This document shows, one piece after another, positions 39,424 to 49,704 of a stretch of DNA of 64,000 nt. A program made the translations under genes and the position numbers. Origin of the DNA: Chitinophagaceae bacterium (lineage in GTDB: Bacteria; Bacteroidota; Bacteroidia; Chitinophagales; Chitinophagaceae); contig JADKJC010000001.1 in assembly GCA_016722465.1 (NCBI GenBank), positions 1,364,001 through 1,428,000 of the forward strand. Direction: 5' to 3'. Every line of letters begins with the position of its first letter. Position 1 is the first letter of the stretch. The notes beneath the pieces were generated by a model, which saw only the letters and a program-made list of their open reading frames with translations, had not been told where the DNA came from and did not search any database.

Positions 39424-40314
39424 ATGAAACCTGCTTTAGAACATTTGCCAAGGGAAAAAAATCAATCATTTGTGGTAAAGGATTTTGACTACAAATATTA
39501 TCCTACACCCTGGCATTATCATCCCGAACTTGAAATTGTATTGGTAACAGAAAGTACGGGCAAGCGGCTTATCGGCGACAACATTGTTGATTTTAAACCC
39601 GGCGACCTTGCACTCCTTGGTGCTAACATTCCACACACATACCGCAACGATGACAAGTATTATGAAGCAGGTTCAAAGCTGAGAGCCAAATCGATTGTTG
39701 TTCATTTTACAGAAGATTCACTTGGCAATGATTTTTTAAGCCTGCCTGAAGCAGCTTTGATCAATAAACTTTTTGAACAGTCTTCCTATGGCATTGAAGT
39801 GACTGGTAAAACCAATCAACGCATCAGTAATAAATTATTTGATATTGTATTGGCCTCCGGCTTAAAAAAATGGTTGTGCCTTATTGAGATATTGCATGAA
39901 TTTGCCATGGCAAAAAAAGACAGTCAACGCATTACCCAATCGCCGTACACAGGTTTTAATGAAAAGGAATCAACCCGTATGTGTAATGTGCTTAATTGGG
40001 TGGTGGCGAATCTTGAAAATAATATCACATTGAACGAAGCCGCCATTATTGCCCAGATGAATGCAAACGCATTCTCCCGTTTCTTCTCCCTCCGAACCCG
40101 TAAAACCTTTTCAGAATTTGTAAAAGAACTACGTCTTCAAAAGGCAGCCAAATTATTAATTGAAAGCGATATGCCGGTAACACATATCTGCTTTGAATGT
40201 GGTTATAATAATATCTCCAATTTTAACCGGCAGTTTTTGAACTATTATAATATGAACCCTGTAAAGTACAAAAAGGAGTTCCTTGCAAAAAACAACCGGA
40301 TGGAGGCGTATTGA
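39424..40314 (+). CDS. AraC-family regulator with N-terminal cupin sensor
   Basis: A 296-residue regulator. The cupin sensor at residues about 20-90 shows WHYHPELEIVLV and DFKPGDLALLGANIPHTY. The C-terminal AraC double HTH has LNEAAIIAQMNANAFSRFF and CGYNNISNFNRQFLNYYNMNP. Cupin-AraC proteins usually bind sugars and activate nearby sugar genes. It is the only plus-strand gene in the glycan locus. It is divergent from the phosphatase and convergent with the GH144-like copy B, whose stop is one base away. It is a good candidate activator of the long minus-strand cluster starting at 39273. Confidence 0.92.
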   Translation: MKPALEHLPREKNQSFVVKDFDYKYYPTPWHYHPELEIVLVTESTGKRLIGDNIVDFKPGDLALLGANIPHTYRNDDKYYEAGSKLRAKSIVVHFTEDSLGNDFLSLPEAALINKLFEQSSYGIEVTGKTNQRISNKLFDIVLASGLKKWLCLIEILHEFAMAKKDSQRITQSPYTGFNEKESTRMCNVLNWVVANLENNITLNEAAIIAQMNANAFSRFFSLRTRKTFSEFVKELRLQKAAKLLIESDMPVTHICFECGYNNISNFNRQFLNYYNMNPVKYKKEFLAKNNRMEAY

Positions 40315-40315
40315 T

Positions 40316-42490
40316 TTATTGCCTGGCTGTTTCCGCTGCCAATTTTTCTGATCCTTCTTTTACTTCGGGGCAGCTCATAAATAATTTCCAGATTAAACCG
40401 GTACGGTAGTTTTCTATCATTATTGTCATCGGTGCCTGGTTTAAGCCCATATAAATTTCCGAGCACCAGTCCATCTCAGGACTGAATGAATCTTTAAACC
40501 CGTATTCCCCCCAGATAAGATTGCCATAATTAAAATAATAGTTCTTTAATGCCCTCATGGCTTCTGCAGGCAGATAAGGGAAAGAGGATATGGCACCAGT
40601 AGGTGTGATCTTTGAATGATCCTGCCATTTTACCGGCTCATCGGCAGAGTAAGAAAATGGGCCATCACTTGCCGTTAGTCCCCATGCACTGTCGCCATAT
40701 CCTTTAATGTGCAATGGATTATTTACACAATAATTGTAATTGATACGGGCAATGTTTTGATTGTTTTTAAAATAGTTGGTATACTTATCATTGATCGCAT
40801 GAGGATCATAACCCAAATAGGAGTAGTGCGTAAAAAATAAAGGTCCGCCGTTTGATACCCCGACATCCAGTTTTATACCATCATAGGTTTTGCCATTACT
40901 GTAGATGGAACCATCTGCCGTTTGGCCCCAGCTGCTTCGATACTGTTGGCCCGTACTATCCTGGTTGGCCCAGCCACTGTAATACATACTTGCCGGCACA
41001 GCATGTGTGGGTGAAGCAATGGCAAGTAAATAGGTAACCATTGTTTCATTCCATCCAATAAGGTTGTGGTTGATCACCCATTCCTGGTCGGGTGACCAGT
41101 GCCAATATAAAAATTTGCTGTCGGGATATTGTGTAAACCAGCTCCATTCTACCCTTCTCCATATTTTGTCAATCGTATTTCTTATCAAAGTTTCATTGGC
41201 ATCTTTTCCTGAAAAGTATTGCCTTGCTGCCAGCATGCCCTGCAGTAAGAAAGAGGTTTCCACCAGGTCGGCACCATTGTCCCTGGTTCCGAAAAAAGGT
41301 ACCACCTTTCCTGTTGGTCCATCAATAAAATGAGGATAGGCACCATGAAAAGTTTCTGCCTTGTCTAAAAAGTTTACAATTTTTACGAACCTGGCAACAG
41401 ATTCCTTTCTTGTAATAAATTTCCGTTCTGTACCCACCAGCAATGCCATAATGCCGAAGCCGGATGCCCCGGAAGCGATCATATTGTGCCTCCCGTGAAT
41501 ATTTTCTTTTGCCAAGCCACTGTTGGGTTCTGCTGCTTCCCAATAATAACGGAAGCTGGCTTCCTGTACCATGGTCATCAATTCATCGTCACTCATTGCT
41601 CTTGTAGATGCCGCAATTGGTGCTGATCGTTTAGTCTCAACAAAATTGCTATTGACATAACTTATTTTGTAAAAATACTTTTTCCCCGTTTCGCCAGTAT
41701 AATCAGCATAACGGTTGATGTAAGGTTGTTGCACGCCAATACTCCTGTAATCCTTTCCATTTAATGAGCGGTATATTTTTATTAGATGAGCATTGCTGTC
41801 TGTAACCGGCTTCCAACAAATGTCAATATGCTTTGCATAACCCTTTGCATTTTTTATCAGCGGTACAGTACGAACAGGAGCCGGCACATCCGTTGGGAGA
41901 AAATCCATATCATCGATATAAATGGTATGCTCTCCTGATGTTGCATTTGTTGGCTGTGACAAAACAACACCAATAATATCCCCGGCATTTGAACTCATTT
42001 TAGTGAATACAAGGTTGCTGTTAACAGTAGTGGGTATTTTTACCTGTTGCCATTTTCTTTTAGCAGATGCTTCTATAAAGAAGGGCGAAGAAAGCGTACT
42101 GTCTGACAGTATAAATTGTATCGTGGGCAAATCAATTGCTTTTGTGCCAGCTGTTTCAACAAATACCCAGCAGGAAAAGAAAGCTGCTATTTTAAAATGA
42201 TCCTGCCCCCGTATTGAATTGCGGGATATTGTTGCTTCCCATTTTCCACCTGGTGCATTTCTATACTCAAGTTTTAGTGCATTACCGGCAGTATGAAAAA
42301 TCTTGTCACTCACAGGAAGACGCTTTTGTACATTTTCAATCCTTGTATTGCCCGTGCTGTTTGTTGAACTATAAAAATACCTGCCTGGTACAGGACTGTT
42401 CCTGAAGAAGCTGTAAGTATACTCATACTCCTGTGCAGTACATACAGAAGAAAGGATCAGAAAAATATAAAGCAATCTTTGATGAAGCAT
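40316..42490 (-). CDS. GH144-like glucanase with N-terminal beta domain and FN3, copy B
   Basis: A 724-residue secreted protein. After a signal peptide ending SSVCTAQ, residues 20-200 form a carbohydrate-binding-like beta sandwich (GGKWEATISRNSIRG, HTIYIDDMDFLP). A fibronectin type III domain spans about 205-290 (HIDICWKPVTDSNAHLIKIY). The glycoamylase-like catalytic domain runs from TMVQEASFRYYWEAAEP to the end with RDNGADLVETSFLLQG, YWHWSPDQEW, GWNETMVTYLLA and APMTIMIENYRTGLIW. In place of the Asp-Gln-Gly-Pro seen in its relatives it has Asn-Gln-Ala-Pro. The accessory domains suggest anchoring to an insoluble or large glucan. Confidence 0.9.
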   Translation of the reverse strand: MLHQRLLYIFLILSSVCTAQEYEYTYSFFRNSPVPGRYFYSSTNSTGNTRIENVQKRLPVSDKIFHTAGNALKLEYRNAPGGKWEATISRNSIRGQDHFKIAAFFSCWVFVETAGTKAIDLPTIQFILSDSTLSSPFFIEASAKRKWQQVKIPTTVNSNLVFTKMSSNAGDIIGVVLSQPTNATSGEHTIYIDDMDFLPTDVPAPVRTVPLIKNAKGYAKHIDICWKPVTDSNAHLIKIYRSLNGKDYRSIGVQQPYINRYADYTGETGKKYFYKISYVNSNFVETKRSAPIAASTRAMSDDELMTMVQEASFRYYWEAAEPNSGLAKENIHGRHNMIASGASGFGIMALLVGTERKFITRKESVARFVKIVNFLDKAETFHGAYPHFIDGPTGKVVPFFGTRDNGADLVETSFLLQGMLAARQYFSGKDANETLIRNTIDKIWRRVEWSWFTQYPDSKFLYWHWSPDQEWVINHNLIGWNETMVTYLLAIASPTHAVPASMYYSGWANQDSTGQQYRSSWGQTADGSIYSNGKTYDGIKLDVGVSNGGPLFFTHYSYLGYDPHAINDKYTNYFKNNQNIARINYNYCVNNPLHIKGYGDSAWGLTASDGPFSYSADEPVKWQDHSKITPTGAISSFPYLPAEAMRALKNYYFNYGNLIWGEYGFKDSFSPEMDWCSEIYMGLNQAPMTIMIENYRTGLIWKLFMSCPEVKEGSEKLAAETARQ

Positions 42491-42538
42491 GATAAAATTT
42501 TAAGTAGTTTCTTAAAGGTGTTTTATTGACTTAACTGC

Positions 42539-43806
42539 TCACATCCCTGTGCTTTCAAACCCAAGTTTTTTTAACCCGTCTTTCACTTCCGGGCAGCTCA
42601 TAAATAATTTCCACAGCAAACCGCTGCGATAATTTTCAATCATCACAGGTATTGGGCCCTGGTCAATGGCCAGGTATTTTACCGGGTACCAGTTATCGGT
42701 TTCACTAAATGCATCATAAAAACCATAAGGACCCCAAACTTTATCTTTCATGTGATAGTACCAATGTTTCATTGCAGCCATTGATTGTTCGGGTGAATAG
42801 GGAAAGGAAGACAGCGCCGCAGTAGGGGAGATGACACCCAGGTCATCATTAGGGTTTGGCGCATGTGCTGAATAAAATTTTACAGAGTAGCTGGCCGTTA
42901 ATCCCCAATTATTTTTTCCATAACCCTTAAATCCTTTTGGATTATCAACACACCATTTGTAATTGATCATCGTTTGGTGAGTATTTTCCTGCCAGTAATC
43001 CGTGTACCGGTCTTTTAATCCCCTGGGATCTAGACCAAGATAAGAATAATGTGACCAGAATAAGGGAGCGCCGTTTGGAGGATTGCCCTGGTAACTCAGT
43101 TCCAGTTGATAGCCCAGTGCTTTGTGTGGTGATTTTAATCTTCCCTTTTCAGCCCAGCCTTCATGGTACACTTCTGCAGGTACGGAATGCGTAGGTGATG
43201 ATGCTGCCAGCACATACATGATCAAACATTCGTTGTATCCATGCACCTGGAAATTCATCTGCCAGCCATAGCTGGGACTCCAGTGCCAGTACAAAACATT
43301 TTTGCCATTACGATACCAGTCAAACTCTACATCTCTCCAAAGTTTATCCATACGTATAGCCAAATTTTGTTCTTTATCATTTCCATCTTTTAAATATTGC
43401 CTTGCACAAAGCAGTCCCTGCAGCATAAAAGATGTTTCTACTAAATCGCCTCCGTTATCTTTTTGTCCAAAGGGTTTCACTTTTCCCGTTTCACCATTCC
43501 ACCAGTAGCCATCACACCAAAGCCACTGCCGCCACTGGTTACAATGTTTTTATCATTGTCAGGATAATCATTGTCAACATGAAAGCGCTCTCTTCCCATA
43601 CCGCTTACAGGCTCTGCGCCCTCTGTAAAGTATTTGATGGTTTGTTGCTGCACCAGATCAAGCAAGGCTGAATCGGAAAGTTGTTCTTTTACAACTGATG
43701 GCTGTTCTTTTGTTGAAGGTTGCTGTGCATAGGAGTAATGTGTATTTGTAAACAAATACAGCACAAGAAAAAAAGATCTGAAGGAATGAATTGATTTTGT
43801 CTGCAT
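42539..43806 (-). pseudogene. GH144-like glucanase, copy C, internal deletion with frame change
   Basis: The 5' frame (43477-43806) encodes a signal peptide ending HYSYAQQ and the start of the catalytic domain (LVQQQTIKYFTEGAEP, TSGGSGFGVMA), then goes out of frame. The 3' frame (42539-43480) resumes at WWNGETGKVKPFGQKDNGGD and continues complete to ENYRSGLLW and the C-terminus. Comparison with copies A and D shows that about 37 residues (around 112 bp) are missing at the junction near 43500, including the VARFVKIVxFL-like helix and the HGAYPH segment. This is more than a homopolymer slip, so the gene is probably inactive unless the assembly collapsed there. Confidence 0.85.
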
Positions 43807-43811
43807 GGCTG

Positions 43812-44669
43812 CTATTTATTTATTTCAAGTGTTGTCAATATGGGGAAATGGTCTGATGGATATTTCATGTCATAAGAATCAGTGATGGTAGCAAATTTTT
43901 TAACGGTTACATTTTTATTTTTTGCAACAAAAATATAATCTATACAGCCGTCTGGCCTTTTATCAAACTCAAATCCTTCCCATGTATCTGAAGGGCCATA
44001 CGGTTTTTCTTTGCTGCTGTTTCTTGCATTTTGAAAATGTGCTGCCATATACATAGCTGGCGCCTCACCAGGTTTTGAATTAAAATCTCCCGTTAAAACA
44101 ACAGGATATTTTTTATCCTTTGTAAGCTGGTTAATTTTTGCAGTAATAAGTTTTGCAGATTCCAATCTTGCAGTATCACCAAGATGGTCGAAATGGGTAT
44201 TAAAAACCCAGAGCATTTGTTTTGTTCGTTTGTTTTGAAACAAGCCATAAGTACAAACTCTTCTGCACGCAGCATTCCATCCAAAAGAAACCGAATCCGG
44301 TGTTTGTGATAACCAGAATGTTGATTGCTGAATAACGGTGAATTTTTTGTTGTTGTAAAAAATGCAGGAATACTCTCCAGCTTCTTTTCCATCATCACGG
44401 CCCACACCGATGTAACTGTAGTTTGTAAGTTGTGTCAATAAATATTGTAATTGATGATGCTGTACTTCCTGTCCTCCAATAAAATCAGCTTCGTAATAGT
44501 TCATCAAACCAGCCACTTTATCTTTTCTTGCATCCCAGCGGTTTTCTCCGTCTGATGCAACATCTAGCCGGATATTATATGACATTATTTTCACCTGGTC
44601 CTGTGCATTCCCGTTGATGCAAATCAACAGCATTACCAGGAAACAACCAATAATTTTATTCTTGTTCAT
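43812..44669 (-). CDS. Secreted endonuclease/exonuclease/phosphatase-fold protein
   Basis: A 285-residue exported member of the EEP superfamily. A signal peptide ends INGNAQ. Catalytic motifs are MSYNIRLD, GGQEVQHHQ, VLTGDFNSKPGE, CIDYIFV and PSDHFPI. Members in Bacteroidota glycan loci are usually uncharacterised phosphodiesterases or sphingomyelinase-like enzymes; nuclease activity is not assured. It lies 5 bp upstream of copy C and 14 bp downstream of copy D, so it is within the GH144 operon. Cleavage of a phosphodiester substituent on the glucan is one possibility, by inference. Confidence 0.9.
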   Translation of the reverse strand: MNKNKIIGCFLVMLLICINGNAQDQVKIMSYNIRLDVASDGENRWDARKDKVAGLMNYYEADFIGGQEVQHHQLQYLLTQLTNYSYIGVGRDDGKEAGEYSCIFYNNKKFTVIQQSTFWLSQTPDSVSFGWNAACRRVCTYGLFQNKRTKQMLWVFNTHFDHLGDTARLESAKLITAKINQLTKDKKYPVVLTGDFNSKPGEAPAMYMAAHFQNARNSSKEKPYGPSDTWEGFEFDKRPDGCIDYIFVAKNKNVTVKKFATITDSYDMKYPSDHFPILTTLEINK

Positions 44670-44683
44670 ACTATTTGATTACG

Positions 44684-46369
44684 CTATAAATAAGGCGCTG
44701 TAAAACCTAAACTCCGCATGCCGGTTTTTACTTCGGGGCAACTGGTAAATAAATTCCAAAGCAATCCCGTTCTGTAATTCTCAATCATTACAATGATAGG
44801 GCCTTGGTCAATAGCAAGGAAAGAACCGGCAAACCAGGTTTCCTTTAATGAAAACGCATCTACAAAACCATAGTCTTTCCAAAGTTTATCGCCCAGCACA
44901 TAGTAAAAGAATTTCAATGCTTTCATAGATTCTGCCGGTGTGTAAGGGAAAGAAGACAAAGCCGCTGTAGGTGCAATAAACCCAACATCATTCGTGGGAG
45001 AGCTTGCCGTATAACCATTTTTGATATCACTGGCAGTAAGCCCCCAGCAATTTTCGCTGTAGCCAAATTGGTTGTTGGGGTTTGTTTTGCAATGGGTGTA
45101 ATTGATCAGTGTATGATTTTTTGTTTGTGTGGTGTAATTGGCATATACATCCTGCAGCCCTGTTGGATCAACACCTAAAAAAGAATAGTGAGAGAAAAAC
45201 AATGGCCCGCCCAGCGAAGGGCCTAACGGTAGCTGGTAGCCGAAGTAGGTTGCCCCGTTTGTAAATGTTCCGCTTCCAGCCCAGCCGCTGCTGTATACAT
45301 TTGCAGGAATACCGTGTGTAGTGGAAGATGCCGCCATTATATAAGTGATCAGGCATTCATTCCAGCCCCTGATGGGAACATTCATGTCCCAGTTGTACAC
45401 CGGGCTCCAATGCCAGTACAATACATTTTCATTGTTTCTCCTGAACCAGCTCCAATCAACATTATTGCAGATGGTATTGATATCAGTTCTTAAGGTAGTT
45501 TCTTCAATGCTGGCTGAATTAAAATATTGCCTTGCTGTCATCAGGCCCGCTATCAGGTAAGATGTTTCCACCAGGTCGGCTCCATCATCCTTGGTGCTGA
45601 ATGCAATGGCAATACCGGAACCACCATGCAGCCAATGTGGAAAAGCGCCATGAAAAGTTTGAGTCGTATTTTTTAAAAAGCCGACAATCTTTTGCATTCT
45701 TGCAAGGCCATCTGCCCTGGTGATAAAATTTCTGTTGATTGCAACGGGTATCGTCATAATGCCAAAACCGGAACCACCGGAAGTTACGGTATTATCATCC
45801 CCATTATTTCTTTCTCTTGCAAGGCCACTTACCGGGTGAGCAAAGTCCCAGAAATATTTAAAGGTTTGCTGTTGCACTTTGGTGAGCAACTCATCATCTG
45901 TAAGCAATGGGAATTTGGATGTTGAATCGATTTTTGTAACAAAGCTGAAACTATGGTTTGCTGATAAGCTTTTACCGGCAACAGATTTTAATATTGTGCC
46001 GGCAGCAACTGAGTACAAGGAGATATTAGGCAACACTGCAGGCTGCAGTATCAGCACACTATCGCCATTGGCATAAACGGCCGAATAAGTTAGAGTGGTG
46101 CCACTATTGTCTTTAATGGTAATACCCGAAGCAACCGTAGTACGATTTACCGGTGCAGAAAAAACATACCTGACCGAAGCCGTGGTATTGATATTGTAAT
46201 AACTGTTTCCATTATTCACTGTATTGCCATTCAACTTTACCGATGCAATGGTAAGCAGTGGTATTACAGGTTCAGGTGTGGGTGCAGGACCAGATTTTTT
46301 TGAACAGCCTGCCAGCAGTAAACCGGCTGCAATTATAAAAAAATGTTTTCTTTGGATGACCGTTATCAT
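44684..46369 (-). CDS. GH144-like glucanase lipoprotein with Ig-like domain, copy D
   Basis: A 561-residue lipoprotein with lipobox LLAGC (Cys22). A Pro-rich linker is followed by a Big_5-type Ig-like domain (about 40-145, VRYVFSAPVNRTTVASGITI) and the glycoamylase-like domain from KVQQQTFKYFWDFAHP. The core blocks are DDGADLVETSYLIAGL, YWHWSPVYNWDMNVP, GWNECLITYIMAAS, PTAALSSFPYTPAESM and AIDQGPIIVMIENYRTG. Lipidation and the spacer domain suggest display at the cell surface, as is usual for the first-acting endo-enzyme of a polysaccharide utilization locus. It lies 9 bp after the ASPIC-type gene. Confidence 0.92.
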   Translation of the reverse strand: MITVIQRKHFFIIAAGLLLAGCSKKSGPAPTPEPVIPLLTIASVKLNGNTVNNGNSYYNINTTASVRYVFSAPVNRTTVASGITIKDNSGTTLTYSAVYANGDSVLILQPAVLPNISLYSVAAGTILKSVAGKSLSANHSFSFVTKIDSTSKFPLLTDDELLTKVQQQTFKYFWDFAHPVSGLARERNNGDDNTVTSGGSGFGIMTIPVAINRNFITRADGLARMQKIVGFLKNTTQTFHGAFPHWLHGGSGIAIAFSTKDDGADLVETSYLIAGLMTARQYFNSASIEETTLRTDINTICNNVDWSWFRRNNENVLYWHWSPVYNWDMNVPIRGWNECLITYIMAASSTTHGIPANVYSSGWAGSGTFTNGATYFGYQLPLGPSLGGPLFFSHYSFLGVDPTGLQDVYANYTTQTKNHTLINYTHCKTNPNNQFGYSENCWGLTASDIKNGYTASSPTNDVGFIAPTAALSSFPYTPAESMKALKFFYYVLGDKLWKDYGFVDAFSLKETWFAGSFLAIDQGPIIVMIENYRTGLLWNLFTSCPEVKTGMRSLGFTAPYL

Positions 46370-46378
46370 AGTGTAGTA

Positions 46379-49300
46379 TTATTTTTTTCTGAATGACATC
46401 AATTGATCATTATTTCTTGCCACCAACAGCGTTTTTCCGCTGCTGCCACTGATCCATTTCATATCCCTTACCTGGCCTTTTACGGAAGATAGATTTTGTT
46501 GGGCAACAGCCTTTACCTCTTTTTTATTGTTGATTGTAAACAGTGCCAATGGTTGAGCATCATACCTGCCTTCGTATGGTATCACATCAAAGAAATTGCC
46601 TCCGGCCAGGTACATATTACTGTTGTCTGCCGTCTTTTCAATTTTTTGAAAAGAGAAAATGGGTGCCAGTTGAAGTTGTTGCGGCAGGTCATTGATAATA
46701 AAATTTCCCTTCCCGTCTCCATAACACACAACAGAGCCGAGGTGTTCGGCCATCACAGGTTTGATGGTATCGATCCATCCGTAAAAAACATCTTTCATTT
46801 CTTCGCCGGCATATTCCGCATACATCAGGTAATGTTTTTTCAATAATGGCAATGGCCGCTCCACTTCATCTTTTGCCAGGAAAGGATATTCTTTACTATT
46901 CAGTGTGTAAGAAAGCAACTGCTCTGTTCTTCCGTTCTTGTCAAAATCGGCAACGTACATTTTAACCGGCCCGTTTTTGCCACTCCAGAATTTATTGTTC
47001 CAGCCCCAGTTGCCCGCCAGTATATCCATATTCCCATCTCCGTTTACATCATCCATAAAAACCGTTTGCCACATACCGGTTGATTGTGGCAGCACATTTT
47101 TCACCAGCTTACCATTGTTGTTGATGAAAATATTGATAGACATAAACTCACCGGTAACAACAAGGTCCTGCCATCCATCTTTATTGATATCGGTAAACGA
47201 TGCTGTTGTTACCAACCCTATCTCTTTAAACAGGAAATCATTATTAGGTGCTACTGTAAAATTGGCTTTGCCATCATTGATAAGTAAATAAGAAGTTTGA
47301 GGAATGCCATAGGAAGAGGGGTCAGCAAGGGTACCAACAAAAAGATCTACATCGCCGTCATGATCTACATCTGCCGAAGTTACACATGATTTATTTTTAA
47401 AGAGTGCAGGCAGATTGTTGGTTCCTTTTATAAAATGACCTTTCCCGTCATTCAGATAAAGCCTGTCTAAAAGGGCAGGATCTGTTTCACCTTTAAATTC
47501 ATTGCCGCCACTCACCACACACAGGTCGGGCTTTGCATCACCGTTGGCATCAAAGAAAATGGCATCTACATCTTCATAGCCGGCATCCTTATTGAAAACA
47601 CTGCTGTCGCTTTGAATGAACGAACCATTGCTTTGCTGGATAAACAATGTACCTGGTTGTCCCTTTGCAGCACAGGTATAAATGTCATCCAGTCCATCCC
47701 CGTTTACATCAGCTACCGCAATCTTAGGGCCTCTCGTGGATTCTGCATGTGGCAATAAATACTGGTAATCAAAATCATTAAAATCATTTTCCCGGTGCCG
47801 CCAGTTTATATTGGTTGCTGCTGTTTGTTCTTCAAGCAATGAAGCAGCCTTTGGAAAGCGTACATTGTAATCAAATACACCTGCAGCATTTTTTTGTTGA
47901 AGCACCAATTGCTGGTTAGCTGCAACATTTTTTAATAACTGGTATTGCTGGTTGGGCCAAACGATCAACAAGCTATCAATCACAGGCAATGAATCCAAAC
48001 CAAAATGCAGCCTTGTGTCTGAAGAGGATTCAAACCCTCTTGTAAGCATCAATTGCTGGTACTGCATTTTACCTTTCTGAAAAAGGTATGCCTTACATCC
48101 GATTCCAAATGTATTGCCGGAATCCGCTTTGAAGGAAACAGCAATATAATTTTTTTTAGGGGCGTTGTTTTTCAATACCACTGCCGGTGCATTAATACAG
48201 TTGATCAGCAGGTCCAAATTCCCGTCATTGTCCAGGTCTGCATAAGCAGCTCCGTTAAAATAACCTTTCATTTTCCCCGTACCCCAATCGTCACTTACAT
48301 CTTTAAATGAATAACTCCCGCTGCCTTTGTATAAAAAAGGATGTGAGCTTCCATCGGGCATTTTTTCAATGGCAGCCGCATCAAACTTATCCGTTTCATT
48401 CATCCCCTTTCTTACTGAAAGGTCAGAAACGAAACGGATATAATCCATGTCAACCGGCCGCTTTACAATACCGCTTGAAATAAAAAGATCTTTATTACCG
48501 TCATTATCAAAATCGGCAAAAAGCGGGCACCAGCTCCAGTCCGTTGCAGATACGCCACTGATCAGACTGGTTTCACTAAAACTGCTTCCATTACCATTAT
48601 TATGCTGCAGACAGTTTTTAGAACTTTGATGCTGGTACCCGTTTGCAGTTAATTTTATTTTGTATGTATCAGGATTTTCGTCACTGCCATAGGTCTTTAA
48701 TACTTTTTCTTCCTGGGGCAACATATCCACTGTTACCAAATCTATTTGTCCGTCGTTGTTATAATCAGCGGCATCGTTACCCATACTAAAGCGGCTGTAA
48801 TGCCTGAAATGTTTTTCGCCGCTTTCAGTGAATGTTCCGTTGCCGTTATTGATATAGTAATAATCATTTTCGTGAAAATCATTACCAATATAAATATCTT
48901 CCCATCCATCGTTGTTAAAGTCAGCCATTGCTAACCCCAACCCATAGCCCAGGTTGCTCTGGTAGATACCCGCTGCTGCAGACACGTCGGTAAATTTACC
49001 GGTTGTGCTCACATCATTACGGTAGAACCTGTCGCCTGAAAGTGAATCATATTTATGCCGGTTAATGGTATCAACAATATTGGCATGTGGTTTTTGTGAT
49101 TGATTCAATATGTAACAATCCATATCGCCATCATGATCATAATCGAAAAAGCCGGTTTGTGTTGTGTGCCCGGAATAATCCAGTCCATATTTTGCAGCGC
49201 TTTCTGTAAACGTTCCGTTTTTGTTATTTACAAATAATTCATTGTGGCCTTTCAGTCCATAAGATCCCGCCATTGCAGAAACGTAAATATCCAGGTAGCC

Positions 49301-49668
49301 ATCACTGTTCATATCAACCATACTCACACCGGTGCACCAGTCGGCAGAGCCTGCAACCACAGCTTTGTCTGTAATATCTTCAAACTGAAAATTTCCCTTA
49401 TTCAGGTAGAGCTTATTATTCCCTTTACTGTTTGCTGTAAAATAAATGTCCGGAAGGCCATCATTATTGATGTCTCCCGTTGCTACGCCGCCCCCATTGT
49501 AATAATACAGGTAGTAAAGTATACTAAAGAGGTGCTTATCTTTCAGTGTATTTACAAATTGTATGTTGGTTTTTGAAGCAGGGAGTTCTGTAAACAGGGT
49601 ATTGGATTGATGACAGGACACAAAGAACAGCATCAAAAAACCAGGCTGGTTATATTTTTCTTTTTCAT
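46379..49668 (-). CDS. Large FG-GAP/VCBS repeat and ASPIC/UnbV lipoprotein
   Basis: A protein of about 1,095 residues built from calcium-binding FG-GAP/VCBS propeller repeats of the form TGDINNDGLPDIYFT, in two sets: roughly residues 40-500 and 640-870. An ASPIC/UnbV-like domain sits between (about 530-580). The uninterrupted frame begins at 49636, but adding one A in the run at 49635-49640 extends it to the ATG at 49668 (MKKKNITSLVFLMLFFVSC), a clean lipoprotein signal with Cys19. The longer form is annotated. Homologues accompany SusC/SusD loci in Chitinophagaceae; they are thought to bind glycans or proteins at the surface, with no proven activity. Confidence 0.9.
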
Positions 49669-49704
49669 CAGCATAACATTCGTTTATATATTACCGGGGC
49701 ATCG

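Noticed and set aside
46938..47291. A 117-codon plus-strand frame inside the FG-GAP/ASPIC gene
   Set aside because: It is opposite to repeated FG-GAP units; periodic codon use creates long shadow frames there.
46379..49668. A defence or toxin role for the very large repeat lipoprotein
   Set aside because: Its FG-GAP and ASPIC features and its glycan-locus setting fit surface-binding proteins; no toxin domain is visible.
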